Source: Pseudomonadota bacterium (GTDB taxonomy: Bacteria; Pseudomonadota; Alphaproteobacteria; Rhodobacterales; Rhodobacteraceae). Taken from it: a stretch of DNA of 57,510 nucleotides. The notes under the pieces are model-generated. The model had not been told where the DNA came from and did no database searches. It saw only the letters and a list, made by a program, of their open reading frames with translations. The stretch covers positions 1 through 57,510 of the forward strand of contig JAKAJW010000158.1 of the NCBI GenBank assembly GCA_021813645.1. Reading direction: 5' to 3'. Each line of letters begins with the position of its first letter. The stretch's first letter is position 1. Of this stretch, positions 1-7,475 are shown piece by piece. The position numbers and the translations under genes were made by a program.

Positions 1-138
1 GTTCTCCCAGGGCATCACCGCCTGGATGACCTCGTGCAGGGCGCGCAGGTTCGTCGTCAGGCTCACCGCGACCCGACGCCAGATGAGCGGTTCGAGATGG
101 GCAAGCTCGATGCGGAGACGAGCGATCTGGTCGGTCAT
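1..138 (-). CDS. PRiA4b ORF-3-like protein, C-terminus cut by window edge
   Basis: Reading the minus strand from the ATG at 138 gives 46 residues, open to the window edge. The segment with EPLIWRRV followed by LHEVIQAVMPWEN matches the start of the plasmid pRiA4b ORF-3 family (PF07929), in which a P-x-I-W-R-R motif precedes an L-H-x-x-I-Q-x-x-x-G/P-W-x-N helix. The molecular function of the family is not established; members often sit on plasmids and phages. The gene diverges from the phage head genes, 47 bases from the gpW-like start, so it is opposite-strand cargo at the left of the morphogenesis module. The family call is by motif recall on a short fragment. Confidence 0.7.
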   Translation of the reverse strand, partial: MTDQIARLRIELAHLEPLIWRRVAVSLTTNLRALHEVIQAVMPWEN

Positions 139-185
139 CGGGGACTTCTCCGGGGCGTCCGACTCGAGGATGGAGGCAGGTTCGC

Positions 186-401
186 ATGGCGACAATCACC
201 GAGCTCCGCGCCCGCCGCGAGGCGCTGGCCGCGCAGCGGTCCTCGGGCGTGGCGCGGGTCAGCTACGATGGCAAGTCGGTGGACTACCGCAGCCTTGCCG
301 AGATCGACCAGGCGCTCGATGCGCTGGATCGCGAGATCGCCGCGGCCGAGGGACGCCGGATCGTCCGGCAGGTGCGCGTGACAACGGCGAAGGGGCTCTG
401 A
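186..401 (+). CDS. Phage head-tail joining protein, gpW-like
   Basis: This 71-aa protein is rich in charged helix, with a central VSYDGKSVDYRSLAEID stretch that is characteristic of gpW-family head-tail connectors (lambda gpW has 68 residues). In lambda, gpW plugs the filled head below the portal and helps stop DNA leakage. Its place directly before a lambda-type portal gene, three bases away, is the canonical order in lambdoid head clusters, where terminase precedes it; terminase would lie just left of the window. Start chosen at the ATG after AGGCAGG. Confidence 0.85.
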   Translation: MATITELRARREALAAQRSSGVARVSYDGKSVDYRSLAEIDQALDALDREIAAAEGRRIVRQVRVTTAKGL

Positions 402-404
402 GCG

Positions 405-1913
405 ATGGGCTTCTTCGATCGCTTCCGCCGCCAGAGCACCGGCGGCCCTGCTGCCGTTCGCGCCCGTCTCGAGGGCGCCATGGCGAAGCGCCGACTGCGC
501 GGCTGGAACCCGCCCTTGGAGAACATCAACGCGCTGGTCGCCTCGGGCGGCCCGCGGCTGCTGGCGCGGTCCCGCGAGCTGGTGGTGACCAATGGCTATG
601 CCGCGAATGCCTGCGAAGCCTTCGCCGCGAACCTCGTCGGCGACGGGATCAAGCCCTCGTCGCTGATCGGGGACGCCGACTTGCGCGACCGGGTCCAGCG
701 GCTCTGGCTTGCCTGGACGGACGAGGCCGATGCGGATGGGCTGACCGACTTCTACGGCCTGCAGGCCATGGTCGCCCGCGAGATGTTCGTCGCGGGCGAG
801 TGCTTCGTCCGGCTGCGCCCGCGCCGGGCGGAGGACGGGCTGCTGGTGCCGCTGCAACTCCAGCTTCTCCAGTCCGAGATGCTGCCATTCGAGAAGACCG
901 AGACCGCGGCCAACGGCAACCGCATCCGCTGCGGGATCGAGTTCGACGGGATCGGGCGGCGGGTGGCCTACCACTTCCGCCGCCGCCATCCGGGCGACAG
1001 CACCGATCGGAGCGCGGTGATCCCGGAGACGGTGCGCGTGCCGGCGACAGACGTGCTCCACGTCTACCGCCCCATCGATGCCGGACAGATCCGGGGCCTG
1101 CCGCATATCGCGCCCGCGATGGTGCGGCTGTTCCTGCTCGACCAATACGATGACGCCGAACTTGATCGGAAGAAGACCGCGGCGATGTTCGCGGGCTTCA
1201 TCACCAAGACCGCGCCGGAAGAGCCGATGATGGGCGAGGCGCAGGCGGATCTCGACGGCGCTGCCATTGCGAGCCTCGAGCCCGGCACGATGCAGGTGCT
1301 GCTGCCGGGCGAGGACGTGAAGTTCTCGTCTCCGGCCGATGTCGGTGGCGGCTACGAGGCGTTCCAGTATCGGACGCTCCTCTCGGTCGCGGCCTCGCTG
1401 GGGCTGCCCTATCACCTCGTGACCGGCGATGTCCGGCAGGCGAACTACTCGAGCTTGCGTGCGGAGCTCGTCGAGTTCCGCCGCCGCATCGGCCAGTTGC
1501 AGCACGGGGTGCTCGCGCATCAGCTCTGTCGCCCGGTGTGGCAACGCTGGCAGGAGACCGCGGTGCTGTCGGGTGCGCTCGATGCCAATCCGGGCGCGAT
1601 GCGGCCGGTGCAATGGATCCCTCCACGCTGGGACTGGGTCGATCCCTTGAAGGACATCCAGGCGCAGGTGCTGGCGATGGAGGCCGGCATCACCTCGCGG
1701 CGCAAGGTGGTCGAGGCGACCGGCTACGACATCGAGGAAGTCGACCGCGACAACGCCGCCGACGCCGCCCGCGCCGCGGCGATGGGGCTCAGCTATCGCA
1801 CCAGCCCCGGTGAGACCCAGGGCGCGCGCGCCACGCCGACGGCGGTGCCCGATCCGGGTACGGCCCCCGCCGACCCGAACGCCGATCCGAATGCCGACCC
1901 GTCGGCGGCCTGA
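405..1913 (+). CDS. Phage portal protein, lambda family
   Basis: The 502-aa product fits the lambda gpB portal family (PF05136, usually 480-540 aa). It forms the dodecameric ring at one capsid vertex through which DNA is packaged and to which the tail attaches. Visible family signs are the N-terminal GFFDRFRRQ and NINALV segments, VTNGYAANACEAFAANLVGDGIKP, DVLHVYRPIDAGQIRG, and late in the protein YSSLRAELVEFRR, close to the most conserved block of lambda portals. The C-terminus carries a repetitive NADPNADP tail. It follows the gpW-like gene and precedes the prohead protease. Confidence 0.93.
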   Translation: MGFFDRFRRQSTGGPAAVRARLEGAMAKRRLRGWNPPLENINALVASGGPRLLARSRELVVTNGYAANACEAFAANLVGDGIKPSSLIGDADLRDRVQRLWLAWTDEADADGLTDFYGLQAMVAREMFVAGECFVRLRPRRAEDGLLVPLQLQLLQSEMLPFEKTETAANGNRIRCGIEFDGIGRRVAYHFRRRHPGDSTDRSAVIPETVRVPATDVLHVYRPIDAGQIRGLPHIAPAMVRLFLLDQYDDAELDRKKTAAMFAGFITKTAPEEPMMGEAQADLDGAAIASLEPGTMQVLLPGEDVKFSSPADVGGGYEAFQYRTLLSVAASLGLPYHLVTGDVRQANYSSLRAELVEFRRRIGQLQHGVLAHQLCRPVWQRWQETAVLSGALDANPGAMRPVQWIPPRWDWVDPLKDIQAQVLAMEAGITSRRKVVEATGYDIEEVDRDNAADAARAAAMGLSYRTSPGETQGARATPTAVPDPGTAPADPNADPNADPSAA

Positions 1914-1929
1914 CAGGAAAGGACAATCC

Positions 1930-2955
1930 ATGCCGACCTGGTATGACATCCGCGCCCGCGCCGCGGGGGCGGAAGTGGCGATCTATGACGAGATCGGGGC
2001 CTATGGCGTTACCGCGAAGGGTTTTCTGGCCGAACTCGGGGCGCTGCCCACGGGCACGCCGGTCGATCTGCGGCTCAACAGCCCGGGCGGATCGGTCTTC
2101 GACGCGGTCGCGATCCACAACGCGCTGAAGCGGCATGACGGGCCCGTCACGGTCTGGATCGACGGCATCGCCGCCTCGGCCGCCTCCTATGTGGCGATGG
2201 CGGGTGACGAGATCGTCATGCCCGAGAACGCCTTCCTGATGATCCACGATCCGGCCGGTCTTGTGATGGGCACGGCTGAGGACATGCGCGCCATGGCCGA
2301 GGCGCTCGACAAGGTGAAGGGCAGCCTCGTCGGGGGCTACGCGGCGAAGTCCGGCCGGGCGCCGGAGGAGGTCTCCGCGCTCATGGCCGCCGAGACCTGG
2401 TTCGACGCCGCGGACGCCGTAGCGCAGGGCTTCGCCGACCGGATCGCCGACCCCGTCCGCATTGCCGCAACCTTCGACATCGCCCGCTTCCGCAACGCGC
2501 CGCCGGTGCTGGCCGAGGCGGTTGCAGCGGACCCGGCCCCGGCCGAGACGACCGAAGGCCTGAATGCCGAGCGGGGCGAGGACAGCGATGACGTCGCCGC
2601 CGCCGATCCGGTCGCGGATGCCGATGGCGAGCAGACCATCGCGCCCGACACCCCGAAGTCGTCCGCCCAAACCCCACCTCCGAGCGGCGCACCGCCGGAT
2701 CCCGCCGCGATCCGCGCCGAAGCCATCGGCCACGCTCGTGCCGTCGTTGATCTCTGCCGCCTTGCGGGCCAGCCGCAGATGGCCGGCCGGTTCCTCGAAG
2801 AGGACGCGAGCCTCGACGAGGTGCGCAGCCGCCTTCTCGCCGCGAAGGCCGAGGCCGCGCCCGAGATCGCGCCGCATCACCCGCAGCCCGGCCAGCAATC
2901 GGCCGCGCGTCCCTGGGGCGAGATCGTCGCCCGCACCTTCAAGCTGAAAGGCTGA
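1930..2955 (+). CDS. Phage prohead protease, ClpP-like (S14/S49 fold) with C-terminal extension
   Basis: I start at the ATG at 1930, preceded by AGGAAAGGA, giving 341 aa; an upstream in-frame start would run into the portal gene. Residues 1-190 form a ClpP-like protease: LRLNSPGGSVFDAVAI, a nucleophile serine in GIAASAASYVAMAG, and a histidine in LMIHDPAG. The remainder is Ala/Pro-rich with a helical end, probably a scaffold-like segment removed during maturation, as in lambda gpC/Nu3. Its role would be proteolytic maturation of the prohead. It lies 16 bases after the portal gene and 4 bases before the decoration gene. Confidence 0.9.
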   Translation: MPTWYDIRARAAGAEVAIYDEIGAYGVTAKGFLAELGALPTGTPVDLRLNSPGGSVFDAVAIHNALKRHDGPVTVWIDGIAASAASYVAMAGDEIVMPENAFLMIHDPAGLVMGTAEDMRAMAEALDKVKGSLVGGYAAKSGRAPEEVSALMAAETWFDAADAVAQGFADRIADPVRIAATFDIARFRNAPPVLAEAVAADPAPAETTEGLNAERGEDSDDVAAADPVADADGEQTIAPDTPKSSAQTPPPSGAPPDPAAIRAEAIGHARAVVDLCRLAGQPQMAGRFLEEDASLDEVRSRLLAAKAEAAPEIAPHHPQPGQQSAARPWGEIVARTFKLKG

Positions 2956-2959
2956 CACC

Positions 2960-3325
2960 ATGACCATCCTCACCGAAGGCCGGCATCCCGGCGGCTTCCT
3001 CGTCTGGGAAGCCTTCCGCGACTACACCCGCGAGACGATCACCGTCGCGAGCGGTACGCTCGAGCCCGGCACCGTGCTCGGCAAGATCACCGCCTCGGGC
3101 AAATACGCCGGGCACGATCCGGCCGCGACCGACGGCACCGAGACCGCCGTGGCGGTGCTCTGGGGCAAGGCGGATGCGTCGGGGGGCGATGCACCGGCCG
3201 TCGCACTCGTCCGCGGTCCTGCCATCGTCAACCGCTACGACCTCGTCTTCGCGGCCGACCTCACCGATCCCGAGGTCGCGGCAGCCCATGCGGGGCTCCT
3301 CGCCGCTGGCATCCTCGTCCGCTGA
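2960..3325 (+). CDS. Head decoration protein, gpD-like
   Basis: The 121-aa product matches the gpD/HDPD family (PF02924): an early TILTEGRHPGGFLVWEA segment, the DYTRETITVASG strand, LEPGTVLGKITASGKYAGHDP, and an ending with AAHAGLLAAGILVR. In lambda, gpD trimers bind the expanded capsid surface and stabilise it against DNA pressure. The gene lies 4 bases behind the protease and 42 bases ahead of the major capsid gene, which is the lambda order C-D-E. Confidence 0.9.
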   Translation: MTILTEGRHPGGFLVWEAFRDYTRETITVASGTLEPGTVLGKITASGKYAGHDPAATDGTETAVAVLWGKADASGGDAPAVALVRGPAIVNRYDLVFAADLTDPEVAAAHAGLLAAGILVR

Positions 3326-3367
3326 TCGCGGGCGCTTCCCACGCAATCCTGACCCGGAGGCATTCCC

Positions 3368-4381
3368 ATGGCGACCATGGACATCTTCGAAGGCGATGCC
3401 TTCACCATCATCGAACTGACGCGCGCGCTGGAGAACATCCCCTTCAAGCCCGCAATCCTGTCGGGCGCGGGCCTCTTCAGCCCGCGCGGGGTCCGCTCGC
3501 GCACCGTCGTCATCGAAAGCCGCGACGGCACGCTCTCGTTGATCCCGTTCTCTGAACGCGGCTCGGCCGCCGAGCAACAGGTGCCCGAGCGCCGCGACAT
3601 GCGCGCCTTCGTCTGCCGACAGTTCAAGAAGCAGGACGTGCTCTGGGCCTCGGAAATCCAGGGCATCCGCGACTTCGGCTCCGAGACCGCGACCCAGCAG
3701 GTGCAGACCGAAGTGGCCCGCCGTCTCGGCCGCCTGCGCCAGGACGCCGAGGCGACCTTCGAGTATCACCTCCTGAACGGCATCCAGGGACTGGTGAAGG
3801 ACCCGAAGGACAATGCCACGGTGATCAACTACTTCACCGAGTTCGGCATCGCGCCGGCGGCCGAGATCGACTTCGACCTCGACAACGCCACGCCGGCCTC
3901 GGGCGCGCTCCGCAAACGTTGCCAGGCGCTGATCGAGGATGTCGAAGGGTCGATGGGCGGCCTTGCTGCCGGGGCGATCCAGGTCCGCGCCGAATGCGGC
4001 TCGGCCTTCTTCGCCGATCTCGTGGCCCACAAGGAAGTGCGCGAGACCTATCTCAACACCGCCGCGGCGGCCGATCTGCGGGGCCGCGTCGCCGACGAGG
4101 TCAGCTTCGGCGGCATCACCTTCCGCCGCTACCGCGGCGGCGCGGGCTTCGGCGTGCCGACCGACAAGGCCTTATTCTATCCCGAGGGGATCGACGGCCT
4201 CTTCGAGATCTATCACGCCCCCGCCGACACCTTCGAGACGGTCAACACCCTCGGCCAGCCGCTCTATGCCCGCACCATCCCCGACCGGGATCGTGACGAG
4301 TGGGTTCGGCTCGAGATCGAGAGCAACCCGCTCCCGATCTGCACCCGGCCGCAGGTGCTGCGACAGGCCAGGCGGACGTGA
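3368..4381 (+). CDS. Major capsid protein, gpE-like
   Basis: This 337-aa protein fits the lambda gpE family (PF03864; lambda gpE has 341 aa). Recognisable features include the N-terminal MDIFEGDAFTIIELTRALE, FSPRGVRSRTVVIE, FVCRQFKKQDVLWASEIQ, and a C-terminal receptor-like fold with DKALFYPEGIDGLFEIYHAP. It builds the icosahedral shell. Start at the ATG at 3368 after CCGGAGG. A well-placed head operon (gpW, portal, protease, decoration, capsid) ends here; the next gene downstream lies on the opposite strand. Confidence 0.93.
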   Translation: MATMDIFEGDAFTIIELTRALENIPFKPAILSGAGLFSPRGVRSRTVVIESRDGTLSLIPFSERGSAAEQQVPERRDMRAFVCRQFKKQDVLWASEIQGIRDFGSETATQQVQTEVARRLGRLRQDAEATFEYHLLNGIQGLVKDPKDNATVINYFTEFGIAPAAEIDFDLDNATPASGALRKRCQALIEDVEGSMGGLAAGAIQVRAECGSAFFADLVAHKEVRETYLNTAAAADLRGRVADEVSFGGITFRRYRGGAGFGVPTDKALFYPEGIDGLFEIYHAPADTFETVNTLGQPLYARTIPDRDRDEWVRLEIESNPLPICTRPQVLRQARRT

Positions 4382-4391
4382 CCAGCGCTGG

Positions 4392-5168
4392 CTATCTGGC
4401 GCGCGGGCGGTCCCAGACCATGTCCACCAGGCGCGGATCCGGCGCGAAAGTATCGCGCCCAAACTCGAGGCCAATCCTCGGGTGCTCTCGGATGGCCTGC
4501 GCGCCGCTCTGCCCGACGCGAATGCGCCAGGTCTGGCGGTCTACCGGTTGCGGGGCCGCGAAGGCCCCGCAGGTCAGCACGGCAAGGTTCGTGCCGTTGT
4601 CGGGGTCGCGGACTGATGCGTATCGGATGACCTCGGCCCCGATCTCGCGGGCGGTTTCGGCAAGCTGTTGGCAGGGGGCATAGTCGGTCAGATGGCTCCA
4701 GAAGGGGTGACCTGTGGCAAGCTCCCCCGAGGTGAGGTCAAGACAAACCGGTGTCGCCAGTTCGACGCAAAAGGCGGTATATTCCGCCGCATCGTCGGGG
4801 AACGGGGTGTCGGGGCTCTCGGCGTAAAACAGGAACCGATAGAAGACCATCTCGGCCGCTGCCGTTTCCGGTCGTTCGGCGCCGTACCAGACGCCGGGCG
4901 TCAATCCAGCGCGGCGGAACCGTGAGCCGTTCGGATAAGGGCGATAGCGGAACGGCGTGGAGAGGAGGTAGTCGAGGTGGCGGCACGCGTCAGGCACTGG
5001 CGGCTTGGTCTCCTCAAGAATGTCCTCCAGAGCCGCCTGTTCTGCGAGACTGTCGACAAGCTTCAGGGTCGAGACCCGGTGCTGGGCCTCGACAAACCGC
5101 CATGCCTGACCGTTGAACGGCAGCGCCTCAGACCGGAGCGCGTCGGGCGTCAAGATAAGTCGTGACAT
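4392..5168 (-). CDS. RES-domain toxin of a RES/Xre toxin-antitoxin pair
   Basis: I start at ATG 5168 after AGGGACTTG, giving 258 aa. RES toxins of the MbcT/ParT type modify or break down NAD+ or use it to modify a target. Family signs are an early W-R-F, then RRAGLTPGVWYGAE in which the arginine and tyrosine belong to the active site, TAAAEMVFYRF, and ASVRDPDNGTNLAVL near the end with the conserved R-D-P-x-G-x-N pattern. The gene overlaps the 3' end of its antitoxin by 41 bases, so the pair is translationally coupled. It converges with the capsid gene, 10 bases away, and is clearly inserted cargo in the phage late operon. Confidence 0.85.
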   Translation of the reverse strand: MSRLILTPDALRSEALPFNGQAWRFVEAQHRVSTLKLVDSLAEQAALEDILEETKPPVPDACRHLDYLLSTPFRYRPYPNGSRFRRAGLTPGVWYGAERPETAAAEMVFYRFLFYAESPDTPFPDDAAEYTAFCVELATPVCLDLTSGELATGHPFWSHLTDYAPCQQLAETAREIGAEVIRYASVRDPDNGTNLAVLTCGAFAAPQPVDRQTWRIRVGQSGAQAIREHPRIGLEFGRDTFAPDPRLVDMVWDRPRAR

Positions 5169-5508
5169 CGACAAGTCCCTGAATCGTCGCCATCCGTTCG
5201 ATTGGCGGTGCGGCAAGCGCGGTATTGGTCGCCGTCATCCACACGCGGGCAACCGCCTCGTCGCCGCCTGTGATGGCGTCGAGCGAGCGGAACGAGCGAA
5301 CGAGAAGTGCGGCGAGTTCAAAAGGTTTCGACCCGGCCTCGAGCGTGGCCTCGCCACGCTTGAGGCGCGACACCGTGGCTTCGGAAACGCCGACGATTTC
5401 GGCAAGTTGCCGTCCGGACAGACCCAGCCGCTCGGCGGCACGAAGCATGGCCTTGGTCAAGACCGCGTTGCGATCCGGGGCGGGAGCAAGATTGCGAGGG
5501 TGTGTCAT
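5128..5508 (-). CDS. Xre/MbcA/ParS-type antitoxin
   Basis: The 126-aa protein begins at ATG 5508 behind a strong CAGGAGGA. Residues about 20-70 form a helix-turn-helix (AAERLGLSGRQLAEIVGVSEATVSRLKRG), followed by a DUF2384-type C-terminal domain with SLDAITGGDEAVARVWM, close to the family pattern L-D-x-x-x-G-x-x-x-x-A-x-x-W. This domain neutralises RES toxins by blocking their active site, while the N-terminal part represses the operon. It is the first gene of the minus-strand pair and lies between the capsid gene and a head-tail joining gene on the other strand. Confidence 0.88.
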   Translation of the reverse strand: MTHPRNLAPAPDRNAVLTKAMLRAAERLGLSGRQLAEIVGVSEATVSRLKRGEATLEAGSKPFELAALLVRSFRSLDAITGGDEAVARVWMTATNTALAAPPIERMATIQGLVDVTTYLDARRAPV

Positions 5509-5526
5509 GGCGTCCTCCTGTCTTCT

Positions 5527-5550
5527 GGAAACATAGTGCACATAACTTCC
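5527..5550. promoter_or_regulatory. Probable autoregulatory operator of the RES/Xre pair
   Basis: Upstream of the antitoxin start there is a dyad GGAA-N5-GTGCAC-N5-TTCC; both arms share one centre at 5538/5539. A TATGTT on the minus strand inside it could be the -10 box. The dyad also lies just upstream of the + strand gene at 5567. Binding by the Xre protein is inference. Confidence 0.45.
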
Positions 5551-5566
5551 ACACGAAAGGGTAAAG

Positions 5567-5881
5567 ATGTCGCTCGCCTTTGAAAACGCGCTCGACTTGC
5601 TCTTCGCCGACCCAAACCTCGGTCGGGATGCGGTCTACATCGCCGACGGCGGCACGCCCGTCCTGGTGCGCGTCGTCACGCGGCGCGCCGATGCCGTCAC
5701 CGACTTTGGCGAAGCGCGGCTCTGGTCGGAAACCACCCGCGTCGACCTGCGTGTGGCCGAGGTCCCGAACCCGCGCCCTGGTGAGCGGATCGAGATCGAC
5801 GGCGATGCCTTCCTCATTCAGGGCGAGCCTGTCCGCGACCGCGAGCGGCTGGTCTGGACCGTGGACCTGAGGCCGACCTGA
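5567..5881 (+). CDS. Phage head-tail joining protein, gpFII-like
   Basis: The 104-aa product starts with MSLAFENALDLLFADPNLGRDA and shows a beta-rich body with GERIEIDGDAFLIQGEPVRDRERLVWTVDL, which fits the small head-tail attachment proteins of the lambda FII type (PF05354, about 117 aa). Such a protein completes the head surface to which a preassembled tail binds. Position after the capsid gene and before the minor tail/connector gene agrees. Start behind AAAGGGTAAAG. The assignment rests on size, fold-like pattern and position. Confidence 0.65.
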   Translation: MSLAFENALDLLFADPNLGRDAVYIADGGTPVLVRVVTRRADAVTDFGEARLWSETTRVDLRVAEVPNPRPGERIEIDGDAFLIQGEPVRDRERLVWTVDLRPT

Positions 5882-5886
5882 TCGCG

Positions 5887-6519
5887 ATGAAGCTGAAGCT
5901 CGACATCGATCCGGACATCGTCGCCATGATGACTGCGGAAGTGGCTGCGGGAGAAAAGGCGGTGACGGCCGCCATGCGCCAGGCCGGGACCGGACTGAAG
6001 ACCGCCTGGCGGGCGCAGATCACGGGCGCGGGTCTGGGCCAGCGGCTGGCAAACTCAATCCGGCTCGCCAGCTTCCCGAAGACGGGCGAGAGCCTCGATG
6101 CGGCGACTCTGGTCTGGTCCAAGGCACCGGTGATCATTGGCGCGCATGACACCGGCCCGCTGATCCGCTCGAAAAACGGCTTCTGGCTGGCGATCCCGAC
6201 ACCCGCCGCCGGCAAGTCCCTGCGCGGCGGCCGGATCACCCCCGGCGAATGGGAACGGCGCACCAGCCTGCGCCTGCGGTTCATCTTTCGCCGCTCCGGC
6301 CCGAGCCTGCTGGTGGCCGAGGGGAGGCTCAACACCAAGGGCCGCGCCGTGGCGTCACGGTCGAAGACCGGCCGCGGGCTGACCACGGTGCCGATCTTCC
6401 TGCTGGTGCCGCAGGTCAAGCTGCCGAAGCGGCTGGACCTGGCGCGGGATGCGGAGCGAGCGGCGAGCGCCGTGCAGGGGTTGATCGTAGCGAATTGGGT
6501 GGAGGAGAAGATTGGTTGA
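5887..6519 (+). CDS. Phage head-tail connector/minor tail protein (DUF6441-like)
   Basis: This 210-aa protein begins 5 bases after the gpFII-like gene. It has an amphipathic N-terminal helix (TAEVAAGEKAVTAAMRQAGTGL), then WRAQITGAGLGQRLANSIRL and FWLAIPTPAAG. That pattern is seen in a family of Rhodobacterales phage proteins that occupies the lambda gpZ position (tail completion). I recognise the family by recall only. Role by synteny: joining or terminating the tail at the head. It ends 44 bases before a convergent gene on the opposite strand. Confidence 0.55.
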   Translation: MKLKLDIDPDIVAMMTAEVAAGEKAVTAAMRQAGTGLKTAWRAQITGAGLGQRLANSIRLASFPKTGESLDAATLVWSKAPVIIGAHDTGPLIRSKNGFWLAIPTPAAGKSLRGGRITPGEWERRTSLRLRFIFRRSGPSLLVAEGRLNTKGRAVASRSKTGRGLTTVPIFLLVPQVKLPKRLDLARDAERAASAVQGLIVANWVEEKIG

Positions 6520-6563
6520 CTGCATTCAATCGGAAGTCAGCGTAGGGCGCCGGAAAGAAACGA

Positions 6564-6941
6564 TTATTCGGCGCCGATCCATTTCAACGCCGCTCGCGCC
6601 TCTTCCGAATTATGTACCCGGAGCTTCAATTCTCCGCGCGACGTTTCTTCGGCAGAGGAAAAGCGCCCCTTGGTTTCAACCGGGTCGATAAGCCCAGCCT
6701 TCAAGGCAGGCTTCCGAAAATACCACAGAACCCACTTCTGATTGAGGACAGCAGAGTAAAGCCAGTCGCCCTTAGACTCAAAGCGAAGCTCGCGTTCGAT
6801 GAAACCATGTCCGGCAGGGCGGACAGTGGTGCCGTCGGGGAATCGAGCATGGGCGAACGTAAGGTAAGCGGCGCGGACGGCTCCGTCGACGGCTGCTGCA
6901 TCTCGCAACTGCTCTTCAAGTCGATGCGCGTCAACCAGCAT
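6564..6941 (-). CDS. Unknown 125-aa protein, opposite-strand phage cargo
   Basis: I place the start at ATG 6941, which has a GGGAGGGA ribosome site five bases away; longer versions lack one. The protein begins MLVDAHRLEEQLRDA, has a basic beta-rich middle (RFPDGTTVRPAGHGFIER, then KGDWLYSAVLNQKWVLWYF), and ends in a helix (NSEEARAALKWIGAE). I do not recognise a family. It is transcribed against the surrounding tail genes, has lower GC than its neighbours and its own ribosome site, which is typical of a phage moron. Possible roles such as superinfection immunity or anti-defence are guesses. Confidence 0.6.
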   Translation of the reverse strand: MLVDAHRLEEQLRDAAAVDGAVRAAYLTFAHARFPDGTTVRPAGHGFIERELRFESKGDWLYSAVLNQKWVLWYFRKPALKAGLIDPVETKGRFSSAEETSRGELKLRVHNSEEARAALKWIGAE

Positions 6942-7031
6942 TGGTTCCCTCCCGTCGCCTGGCTTCAGACGGCCGCGATCATACGAACCGCCATCGAAAC
7001 ATGCGTCAAGAGCGAAGTCCTCCGAGACACC

Positions 7032-7451
7032 ATGCCCACCCCTCGCGAAACCATCCTTGCCGCGCTGCACGCGCGGCTCTCGGCGCTGCCCGCCGCCGCC
7101 TTGCGCGGCGAGGTGCTGCCCGAGCGCGTGCCGGCCGAGGGCCTGCTGATCCTGCGCGACGGCGAGCCGGGAGAGCCCGAAGTGACGCTATCGCCGCTCG
7201 CCTACCACTATCAGCACCGCGCCGAGATCGAGGCGGTGGTTCAGGGCGCTGAACGTGACACCACTTTCGACGCACTGACCGCCAGCATCGGTGCGGCGCT
7301 CGCCGCCGACCGCACGCTGGGCGGGCTCTGCGACTGGGTCGAGGCGGAAGCGCCGAGGCCGGTCGATCTGCCGGTCGAGGGCGCGGCCAGCCTGAAGGCC
7401 GCCGTGATCCCGGTCGTTCTGTATTACACGGCGGCCGATCCGCTGGCCTGA
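7032..7451 (+). CDS. Phage tail terminator-like protein (gpU position)
   Basis: The ATG at 7032 gives 139 aa, starting MPTPRETILAALHARLSAL. The pattern (N-terminal helix, a short loop with DGEPGEPEVTLSPLAYHYQHRAEIEAVV, then DALTASIGAALAADRTLGGLCDWVEAEAP, and a final strand AVIPVVLYYTAADPLA) is that of small tail terminator proteins such as lambda gpU and HK97 gp10-like, which stop tail-tube growth. Homologues in Rhodobacterales phages are sometimes mislabelled acyl-CoA transferase. It immediately precedes the tail tube gene, which supports the role. Confidence 0.65.
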   Translation: MPTPRETILAALHARLSALPAAALRGEVLPERVPAEGLLILRDGEPGEPEVTLSPLAYHYQHRAEIEAVVQGAERDTTFDALTASIGAALAADRTLGGLCDWVEAEAPRPVDLPVEGAASLKAAVIPVVLYYTAADPLA

Positions 7452-7475
7452 CACCACCTAAAACAGGAGAAGAAC

